38,026 bases of DNA, from contig OMWN01000050.1 of the NCBI GenBank assembly GCA_900314765.1, forward strand, positions 1 through 38,026. Reading direction: 5' to 3'. This stretch comes from an uncultured Selenomonadales bacterium. Its GTDB lineage: Bacteria; Bacillota; Negativicutes; Selenomonadales; Selenomonadaceae. The translations under genes and the position numbers were made by a program. The notes under the pieces are model-generated. The model searched no databases and was not told the origin of the DNA. It worked only from the letters and a program-made list of their open reading frames with translations. Shown in pieces: positions 32,521-38,026 of the stretch (its first letter is position 1; the number at the start of each line of letters is the position of its first letter).

Positions 32521-32676
32521 GCCGCCTTCTTTCCGCAAATTTTCATGTGATATATTTTATAATTCGCCACAAATTTCATTTTCCCTGCTTGTATGATGGT
32601 GAAATTTTTCACGAACGACACGACTATAAGAAACGCGTACCGAGCAAATTATCATACTCATCTTCAAACTTGATAA

Positions 32677-32718
32677 CAAACGACCTCGTCGCGAACTTTT
32701 TTGTGACGGGGTCGTTTT
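32677..32718 (+). terminator. Isolated terminator-like hairpin
   Basis: AACGACCTCGTCGC pairs with GTGACGGGGTCGTTTT in the intergenic space between divergent genes; no gene lies upstream of it on the plus strand, so it may end a small RNA starting near 32590. Nothing else is seen in 32521-32886 apart from a TATAAT at 32855-32860 likely serving the repair operon. Confidence 0.5.
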
Positions 32719-32886
32719 ATGTTGCAAATATTATCATTTCACGCTGACGGCACAATAAGCGTCCTTGCAAATTTTTATTCTGCGCATCAAATCAATGACG
32801 ATATTTTTATAATTTCTGCCGATATTTTCGCTGTGATTTTCGTTCATTTCATCGTATAATGAAGAAAACGAATTGGCGGTGGGACG

Positions 32887-33111
32887 ATGACGAGGGATGA
32901 AATGGTAAAAATCTGCAAGGCGCGGGACAAGAGCTACACGGGAAAATTCTATCTCGCGGTCAAGAGCACGAAAATCGTGTGCAATCCAGGCTGCCCGTCG
33001 CGTGTGCCGCTAGAGAAAAACATGGTGTTTTATGACACGCTCGAGGCTGCGATGGCCGATGGCTACAGGCCGTGCAAGGTGTGCATGAAGGACATGTGGG
33101 GACGAAAATGA
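32887..33111 (+). CDS. Stand-alone Ada metal-binding domain protein
   Basis: A 74-residue protein equal to the N-terminal zinc domain of Ada. The four metal cysteines are present with Ada spacing: C32, C36 (VCNPGC), C63, C66 (PCKVC). Flanking residues (YTGKFYLAVKSTKIVC, EKNMVFYDTLEAAMADGYRP) match the family. In Ada one of these cysteines takes a methyl group from DNA phosphotriesters and turns Ada into an activator; the AraC-type DNA-binding domain that normally follows is missing. It is the first gene of a three-gene repair operon; its stop overlaps the next start (ATGA at 33108). GGTGG serves as ribosome site. Confidence 0.88.
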   Translation: MTRDEMVKICKARDKSYTGKFYLAVKSTKIVCNPGCPSRVPLEKNMVFYDTLEAAMADGYRPCKVCMKDMWGRK

Positions 33112-33764
33112 GCGAGAAGTATTTCGAGTACGATGCGGCCGCGACGGACTATCTGAAGCGCAAGGACAAAAAACTCGGCGCAGTGATTGACACGATTGGC
33201 CACATCCATCGCGCCGTCGATACGGATTTATTTTCGGCCGTTGTCCATCATATCATCGGCCAGCAGATTTCGACGAAGGCGCAGGAGACGCTGTGGCGGC
33301 GAATGCGTGACGGGCTCGGCGTCGTCACGGCGGAGTCGCTCCTCGCGGCGGGGCGCGACAAAATTCAATCGTTTGGCACGACGTTCAAAAAGGCGGACTA
33401 CATCCTCGCATTCGCGGAGCGTGTGCACGATGGCACGTTTGACATCGCCGCTGTCGAACAAATGCCCGATGATGACGCCATCGCCGCGCTCGTGACGCTG
33501 CCCGGCGTTGGTGTCTGGACGGCGGAGATGCTTTTGCTATTCTGCCTTGAGCGACCAGACATCCTGAGCTACGGTGACCTCGCGATTTTGCGCGGCATGC
33601 GCATGGTCTACCACCATCGACAAATCGACAAAAAGAAATTCGAAATGTATCGCCGCCGATTTAGCCCATACGGCAGCGTCGCGAGCCTCTATTTTTGGGC
33701 GGTGGCGGGCGGCGCGATTCCCACCATGAAGGACTACGCGCCCGCAAAAAGGAAGGGGAAATGA
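33108..33764 (+). CDS. alkA: AlkA-type DNA-3-methyladenine glycosylase
   Basis: Base-excision glycosylase of 218 residues that removes alkylated bases. The HhH-GPD fold is visible: FSAVVHHIIGQQISTKAQET, then the hairpin LPGVGVWTAEMLLLF, and the catalytic aspartate in ILSYGDLAILRG. It is short compared with E. coli AlkA, lacking the N-terminal domain, as is usual in Firmicutes. Start and stop overlap both neighbours by ATGA, so translation is coupled with the Ada domain and Ogt. Confidence 0.92.
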   Translation: MSEKYFEYDAAATDYLKRKDKKLGAVIDTIGHIHRAVDTDLFSAVVHHIIGQQISTKAQETLWRRMRDGLGVVTAESLLAAGRDKIQSFGTTFKKADYILAFAERVHDGTFDIAAVEQMPDDDAIAALVTLPGVGVWTAEMLLLFCLERPDILSYGDLAILRGMRMVYHHRQIDKKKFEMYRRRFSPYGSVASLYFWAVAGGAIPTMKDYAPAKRKGK

Positions 33765-34303
33765 CGATGCAGTACACAAGCAAATACGATTCGCCGCTTG
33801 GCGAAATTCTCTTGGCGGCGGATGACGAGGGGCTGACAGGGCTCTGGTTTGACAAGGAAAAATACTACGCCATGAATCTCGCGCCCGAACACGAGGCAAA
33901 GGAGACGAAAGCGATAATCGCCACGAAAAAGTGGCTTGATGTCTATTTTTCGGGCAAAGAGCCCGACTTCATGCCACCGATGCACATGATTGGGACAGAC
34001 TTTCAAAAGGAAGTGTGGCACATCCTGCTCACGATACCGTACGGCAAAACGACGACGTACGGCGACATAGCGCGCCGCCTCGCCAAAAAGCACGGCAAAG
34101 CTACGATGTCGGCGCAGGCCGTGGGCGGCGCCGTCGGACACAACGAGATTTCCGTCATCATCCCGTGCCATCGCGTCGTCGGCAAAAGCGGCAGCCTCAC
34201 GGGCTACGCGGGCGGCATCGACAAGAAAATATACCTCTTGAAACTCGAAGGCGGCTACGAAAACGACAAATTCTTCGTGCCGAAGCACAGCACCGCACCA
34301 TGA
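33761..34303 (+). CDS. ogt: Methylated-DNA-[protein]-cysteine S-methyltransferase
   Basis: Suicide repair protein of 180 residues that takes O6-alkyl groups from guanine onto its active cysteine. The active site IIPCHRVVGKSGSLTGYAGG is complete, and the helix FQKEVWHILLTIPYGKTTTYGDIA with HTH-like ISARRLA-type sequence precedes it. The start at 33761 overlaps the glycosylase stop; 33767 is an alternative. With the two preceding genes it supplies all Ada activities in separate proteins. Confidence 0.95.
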   Translation: MTMQYTSKYDSPLGEILLAADDEGLTGLWFDKEKYYAMNLAPEHEAKETKAIIATKKWLDVYFSGKEPDFMPPMHMIGTDFQKEVWHILLTIPYGKTTTYGDIARRLAKKHGKATMSAQAVGGAVGHNEISVIIPCHRVVGKSGSLTGYAGGIDKKIYLLKLEGGYENDKFFVPKHSTAP

Positions 34304-34374
34304 GAGGGATAAGCAGCGATGCTTCAATGATTTTCTTTTATAGCTTATCATCAGCCGCAAAATCAACCGTATTT

Positions 34375-34592
34375 TTTTACAGCTGATTATAGGAAATGCT
34401 GATTATTTCAGCAGTCGTCTAGGCGGATCCTTTTCCGCCTAGCGTCGTCACAGCTCATCAACGTAGGCACCACTACGCTTCTTCGCTGCTCCTTGCTATA
34501 CGAAAAAATCTCTCGCCAATACTCCTACTTCAATTAATCATCATTTCCTTTACAGCTGATTTCAGCCGATTATTTTCTAATCAGCTGATTTA
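34375..34592. repeat. Hairpin-rich intergenic element
   Basis: Contains TGCTGA/TCAGCA (34397-34413), CTAGGCGGA/TCCGCCTAG (34419-34442), CGTAG/CTACG (near 34461-34477) and CAGCTGATT/AATCAGCTG (34553-34587). TTTACAGCTGATT occurs at both ends (34377 and 34549), so the block may be a miniature mobile element. No coding potential. Confidence 0.5.
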
Positions 34593-34665
34593 TATCGCAC
34601 GATATTTATTTTTCCCCACAAAAATTCCATACTCAAACGAATGCCACTGCTTCATTACCCACGAA

Positions 34666-34694
34666 TTGACAAATCGCATATCATCCATTATCAT
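34666..34694 (+). promoter_or_regulatory. Promoter of the SMR exporter gene
   Basis: TTGACA and TATCAT are spaced by 17 bp. The start would be near 34701, just before the structured leader. Confidence 0.7.
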
Positions 34695-34704
34695 AAATTT
34701 AATA

Positions 34705-34785
34705 TGATTTACGTGCCGCCGGGTGCGTCTCGCGGCTGTTCCATCAGGCCATAAAAGGAGCAGCGCAGGGCGCACCCTTTTTGTT
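34705..34785 (+). promoter_or_regulatory. Terminator-type leader, candidate guanidine riboswitch
   Basis: After ACGTGCCGCC the segment GGGTGCG (34721-34727) pairs with CGCACCC (34771-34777), which is followed by TTTTTG, a transcription terminator with a branched interior (GCTGTTCC with GGAGCAGC, loop ATCAGGCCATAAAA). The upstream GTGCCGCC could form part of an alternative fold. The downstream gene is a Gdx-type exporter; such genes are often under guanidine riboswitches. Terminator control and context suggest the guanidine-IV (mepA) type, but the class is not proven by sequence here. Confidence 0.5.
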
Positions 34786-34802
34786 TTGTGGGAGGTTATA
34801 TT

Positions 34803-35114
34803 ATGCATTGGGTTTATCTCGTCTTCGCGGGTCTTTTCGAGACGTTCTGGGTGGTCATGCTGAAGCTGTCGCACGGGTTCACTCGCCCGCTGCCGACAAT
34901 CGCCACGCTCGTAAGCATGACGTTGAGCTTTGTCCTTTTGTCACGCGCGCTGAAGGTGCTGCCGCTCGGCCTCGGCTACGCGATATGGACGGGCATCGGC
35001 ATTGTCGGCACGTTCGTCATCGGCATCGTCATGTTCCACGATGCGGTCACTTTAGGACAGGGGCTCTGCGTGCTTTTGATACTCATCGGCATCGTGGGGC
35101 TTCGGCTGATGTGA
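34803..35114 (+). CDS. gdx: SMR-family exporter, Gdx/SugE type (guanidinium)
   Basis: Four-span inner-membrane antiporter of 103 residues. The essential glutamate is in helix 1 (FAGLFETFWVVMLK); GFTRPLPT follows, and LPLGLGYAIWTGIGIVG is the mark of the SugE/Gdx branch, which exports guanidinium in exchange for protons, rather than of the EmrE drug exporters. The start at 34803 has GGGAGG at 7 nt. A single gene, so a homodimer is expected. The terminator-type leader fits guanidine control. Confidence 0.9.
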   Translation: MHWVYLVFAGLFETFWVVMLKLSHGFTRPLPTIATLVSMTLSFVLLSRALKVLPLGLGYAIWTGIGIVGTFVIGIVMFHDAVTLGQGLCVLLILIGIVGLRLM

Positions 35115-35130
35115 AAGAAACTATTTCCGC

Positions 35131-35172
35131 ATAAAAATCCCCACAGGCTAAGACTATTGCCTGTGGGATTAT
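35131..35172. terminator. Bidirectional intrinsic terminator
   Basis: ATCCCCACAGGC pairs with GCCTGTGGGAT; A/T runs flank both sides. Serves the exporter and the flagellin gene. Confidence 0.85.
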
Positions 35173-35188
35173 TCATTTTAACCTTTGT

Positions 35189-36943
35189 CTATTGGAGCAA
35201 ACTCAGCACACTCGACGCGCTTTGATTTGCCTGCGCAAGCATCGACTGTGCCGCCTGCAGCAGCACATTGTTCTTCGTGTAGTCCGTCATTTCCTTCGCC
35301 ATGTCCGCGTCGCGAATGGTGGATTCGCTGTTTTCGGTGTTTTCCCGTGCCGTGACGATATTCGCCGCCGTCTTTTCGAGCCTGCTCCGATACGCGCCCA
35401 TGCGTGTATGATTGTCGAGCGTGTATTCGATGGCATTCTCTATCACCGATATGGCATTGTTAGCACTCTCGCGCGTCTTGACGTCCGTGCCCGTGAGCCC
35501 AAGCGCATCGGAGCGCATGTCGCGGATGTAGATGTTTATGTTCTGATTCGCTTTTGGCCCCGTGTGGATAATGAGCGGCTTGTCCACCGTCGTCCCAACA
35601 TCGCTGGCTTTCATTATTCTTCCTTCGAAGCCCTCAGCGATGACCATTGGGAAGTCTCTCTTTGCAATATAATATTTCCCTTTTATTTTATGTAAATATA
35701 CAGAATGTAAACTCGCGAGTTCAACATAAGCAAGGTCCTTTTTATTATTCTGTCCAGTTGCCGCCGCAACGCCTTTCATGATGGCGTCAAGTATGTCGTC
35801 CACGCTCTGTATGCCATCAATTCCTATCATATAGGCAGTTGACGGAACAGTGTAACCATATACCCGGTCGATTTTATTTCCAACTAGCTTGCGCCCTTTG
35901 CCCACTTTCATACTAGCGTCAAATTTAAATGCGATATCCTGTGCGCATTGCGTACAGTAAATGGTCAATCCTTGATCGTTGAGATCATTCACAAGATTGC
36001 CTGTCTTGCCAGTGACATTGGAATAATCCTGTTCAGCACACGTATAAAAAAGTTTATTACCTTCATAGGGATAGTCTTGCGCTAATTTGCCTGTTGTATC
36101 CAGAAATAAACATTGTTGATTAATAGGATGTATAGCAATCGTCCCCTGATAAACCGACGATGAAGCAGGATTTTCATTTTTCAACTGAATAGATTGCCCA
36201 ACGTATTTGTGAATATCCATTCCTTTAATAGTATCTCCATTTTGGTCAATCATGTAATATTTTTCATAGTTCCTTCCATCCTTGGTAAATTCTATGTAAG
36301 GTTTGTTCGATTTCGTATCTCTGAAAGTATACATCGTGGCCGTCTGATAACCTCGAATACTTCCACTTTTGGGACTGCTTCTGCCTATAAAATCGCCGTT
36401 TGCAGGCGACGGCATAAATCCGCTGACTTTGCTGTTGTACGTGATGTAGACATTCGGGTCATACACGAGCCCATCAACAGGCTCGCCGGGAAGACTGCCC
36501 GCCAAAAAGCGCCTGTAATATCGCCCGTCCAAAAGGATTTTCCCGTTGTACTTTGTCTCCATCGCGATGTCATCTATCTCTTTTATACGCTGCTGGAATT
36601 CTTTGTCCAAGATGGCGCGGTCTACGTCCGTGTTGGTGTCATTCGCGGAGTTCAGCGCCTTCTCCTTCATGTCCCTTAAGTTTTCCAGTATGCTTTGCAT
36701 GCCGCCTTCCGCCGTCTTCACGAGATTGGCGCCCGTGCACACATTCCTTTCGTCTTGGTCCAGCGAGCGTATCATCACCCGCATGCGCTCAGAAATGGAA
36801 TACCCCGACGCGTCATCGTCTGCGCCGTTTATGCGCATGCCCGATGATACCTTCTTCAGCGACTCGGACAGCGCCGAGTGATTTTTCCACATCTGGTCGA
36901 GCGCCATCGTCGCGCTCGCATTGTTTCGTATCGCCATCGTCAT
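35189..36943 (-). CDS. Flagellin with large variable central domain
   Basis: Filament protein of 584 residues. The conserved N-terminal part (1-140: MTMAIRNNASATMALDQM, then KKVSSGMRINGADDDASGYSIS) and C-terminal part (about 499-584, ending QSMLAQANQSASSVLSLLQ) form the coiled-coil core. The ~350-residue centre is unrelated to known domains as far as seen and is clearly more AT-rich, suggesting exchange of the surface domain. It contains four cysteines (QQCLF, YTCAE, YCTQC) plus one at VCTGAN in the N part, unusual for flagellin. The start follows GGAGGT. No other flagellar gene is adjacent. Confidence 0.93.
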   Translation of the reverse strand: MTMAIRNNASATMALDQMWKNHSALSESLKKVSSGMRINGADDDASGYSISERMRVMIRSLDQDERNVCTGANLVKTAEGGMQSILENLRDMKEKALNSANDTNTDVDRAILDKEFQQRIKEIDDIAMETKYNGKILLDGRYYRRFLAGSLPGEPVDGLVYDPNVYITYNSKVSGFMPSPANGDFIGRSSPKSGSIRGYQTATMYTFRDTKSNKPYIEFTKDGRNYEKYYMIDQNGDTIKGMDIHKYVGQSIQLKNENPASSSVYQGTIAIHPINQQCLFLDTTGKLAQDYPYEGNKLFYTCAEQDYSNVTGKTGNLVNDLNDQGLTIYCTQCAQDIAFKFDASMKVGKGRKLVGNKIDRVYGYTVPSTAYMIGIDGIQSVDDILDAIMKGVAAATGQNNKKDLAYVELASLHSVYLHKIKGKYYIAKRDFPMVIAEGFEGRIMKASDVGTTVDKPLIIHTGPKANQNINIYIRDMRSDALGLTGTDVKTRESANNAISVIENAIEYTLDNHTRMGAYRSRLEKTAANIVTARENTENSESTIRDADMAKEMTDYTKNNVLLQAAQSMLAQANQSASSVLSLLQ

Positions 36944-37075
36944 GGTGATTACCTCCGTGTATATGAAAACCTTCCTGCGGACCATTTCCCTATAATCTGC
37001 ACATAATGACAGTCCGTCATCGATTCCGTGAAAATCTAATTTTACACTAATCCAAGTTAATTATACATCCTTTGT

Positions 37076-37086
37076 CCCCCCCCCCC
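37076..37086. repeat. Homopolymeric C11 tract
   Basis: Eleven consecutive C residues lie about 133 bp upstream of the flagellin start and 118 bp before the zinc-ribbon gene. Such tracts change length by slippage; here it is in the promoter region shared by divergent genes. Confidence 0.9.
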
Positions 37087-37204
37087 GCAAGACAAATGCG
37101 TATGAATTTGTCGATATATGTGAAAAATTTAAGGCACCCATTTTTGACGACATTCACATTTCCTGCACATTGCGCTGATATGATGATGGACGGGAGATGA
37201 TACG

Positions 37205-37834
37205 ATGAAATATTGCGAAAGCTGCGGCACGGCGATGAGCGACGGCGCGCGATTTTGCCCGCAGTGCGGAAAGCCAGCCGCGCGCCGCAAACAGACGGAC
37301 AGCGGTGATAACACATACAGGACGGAACACGACCGATACGACGATAATAGCCAAGACGCGCGGCGCGGGAAAAACGAGAGCGAGACGGAGCATCGCGACG
37401 GCGAGCGACAGTGGCGGCGCCAACGCAACGATGAGGAGCGGCGACGCGACCACAGCACTATAGGCAGCATACTCATGGGCACCGCGCTCGGCATGTTCAT
37501 CGGCCACATGCTCGGATGGGACAGACACTCCGCCGCGGCCGAAGCGCAGAGCCAAGTCTCACTGCCGCCCGCGGGCGCTGACCGCGTCCACGACTACGAC
37601 CACGATAGATTCGACAATGACGATGACCGCAACCACTACGATGACCACAATACATACGACGACGATGACGATTGGAATAGCGACGGCGGCGATGACTGGA
37701 GCAGCAACGACGACGACGACAGCGACAATGACGATTGGGGTAGCGACGATGACAGCTACAGTGGCAGCGATGGCTACGACGATAGCTACGATTGGGGCGG
37801 CGGCGACTGGGACGGTTCCGACGACGATTGGTGA
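37205..37834 (+). CDS. Zinc-ribbon protein with Asp-rich tail
   Basis: A 209-residue protein. It opens with a zinc ribbon (YCESCGTAMSDGARFCPQCGK), followed by a charged Arg/Asp/Glu-rich region to about residue 84, one short membrane or glycine-zipper segment (TIGSILMGTALGMFIGHMLG), and a long tail made almost only of Asp, Ser, Gly, Tyr and Trp. GGGAG precedes the start. It shares the plan of hydrophobic glycine segment plus acidic tail with the protein at 10736-11155. Function unknown; such tails may bind calcium or other ions. Confidence 0.75.
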   Translation: MKYCESCGTAMSDGARFCPQCGKPAARRKQTDSGDNTYRTEHDRYDDNSQDARRGKNESETEHRDGERQWRRQRNDEERRRDHSTIGSILMGTALGMFIGHMLGWDRHSAAAEAQSQVSLPPAGADRVHDYDHDRFDNDDDRNHYDDHNTYDDDDDWNSDGGDDWSSNDDDDSDNDDWGSDDDSYSGSDGYDDSYDWGGGDWDGSDDDW

Positions 37835-37871
37835 TGAGTTACGAGTGAACGATCAAACATGAAATGAACAA

Positions 37872-37914
37872 CAAAAAGCTCGGCAGAAACCATTTTGGTT
37901 CATGCCGAGCTTTC
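37872..37914 (+). terminator. Intrinsic terminator
   Basis: AAAAGCTCGGC pairs with GCCGAGCTTT around a loop that itself contains AACCA/TGGTT. Confidence 0.8.
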
Positions 37915-37928
37915 GCGTTAATTTATCC

Positions 37929-38026
37929 TTTTGATAAGAACAAATCTATGATATAATCCAATGCGGAAGGTGCGTGCCTAACGGTAGGCGGTCAATTCTC
38001 AGCCCCTGAAAGGGGGCAAAGGCCTA
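37929..38026 (+). promoter_or_regulatory. Promoter and leader of a gene beyond the window edge
   Basis: TATAAT at 37952-37957 with a weak TTTTGA 17 bp before it. The transcript would begin with hairpins GCCTA/TAGGC (37976-37989) and GCCCC/GGGGC (38002-38017); the last contains a GGGGG ribosome-site-like run. The window ends in 'ccta', so an ATG may follow at once. The pattern recalls leaders of small holin-like toxin genes, from memory only. Confidence 0.4.

Overview
The window looks like the chromosome of an anaerobic, motile member of the Negativicutes (Selenomonas-like). This is inferred from gene content, not from a marker gene. The supporting content is two rubrerythrins, a flavin reductase-rubredoxin fusion (Hrb), a flagellin, a dCache chemoreceptor, lipoproteins and periplasm-type enzymes together with Firmicutes-style AGGAGG ribosome sites, and a composition mixing GC-rich housekeeping genes with AT-rich accessory patches. 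No rRNA, CRISPR array, prophage or intact insertion sequence is seen.

Layout. 1-5260 is accessory DNA bracketed by two related ~270-340 bp repeats with inverted ends. Between them lie a three-gene minus-strand unit (unknown protein, ArdC-like HELGH metallopeptidase, HTH-like protein), a likely ~84-nt structured RNA with its own promoter and terminator, a 137-bp nested palindrome, a lipoprotein and a small membrane protein. 5285-7467 holds a rubrerythrin, then a DUF4405 membrane protein with a Tat/lipobox flavodoxin-like protein. 7526-9811 is an AT-rich TPR-SAP fusion followed by a short reading frame broken by an amber codon. 10075-13483 carries a cysteine-free Rrf2 regulator with a perfect operator dyad, an Asp-rich membrane protein, Hrb, a nitroreductase and a secreted protein.

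13541-20351 holds a GAF/GGDEF-like/EAL/PAS c-di-GMP protein, a glycerate kinase-GntP permease operon and an MBL-fold hydrolase. A tRNA-Glu(CUC) lies at 20738. 20989-28070 holds a chemoreceptor, an APC permease with a long structured leader, a 5'-nucleotidase lipoprotein with a DUF4337 gene, and a DUF554 gene. 28143-30534 is a divergent MFS/LysR pair. 30612-32520 is a rubrerythrin, an orphan antitoxin-like gene and a QueG-like iron-sulfur protein.

32887-34303 is a compact DNA alkylation-repair operon in which Ada is split: a stand-alone Ada zinc domain, AlkA-type glycosylase and Ogt methyltransferase, joined by ATGA overlaps. A hairpin-rich 220-bp element follows, then a terminator-type leader (candidate guanidine riboswitch) in front of a Gdx/SugE-type SMR exporter. 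The end holds a flagellin with a large AT-rich, cysteine-containing central domain, a C11 tract, a zinc-ribbon/Asp-rich protein, and at the edge a promoter and leader for a gene starting beyond the window.

Common themes are oxygen and redox defence, flavin chemistry, motility with c-di-GMP signalling, and detoxification. The most unusual material is non-coding: a 25-bp palindrome present twice 10 kb apart, the small RNA, the nested palindrome, the hairpin element and several operator-like dyads.
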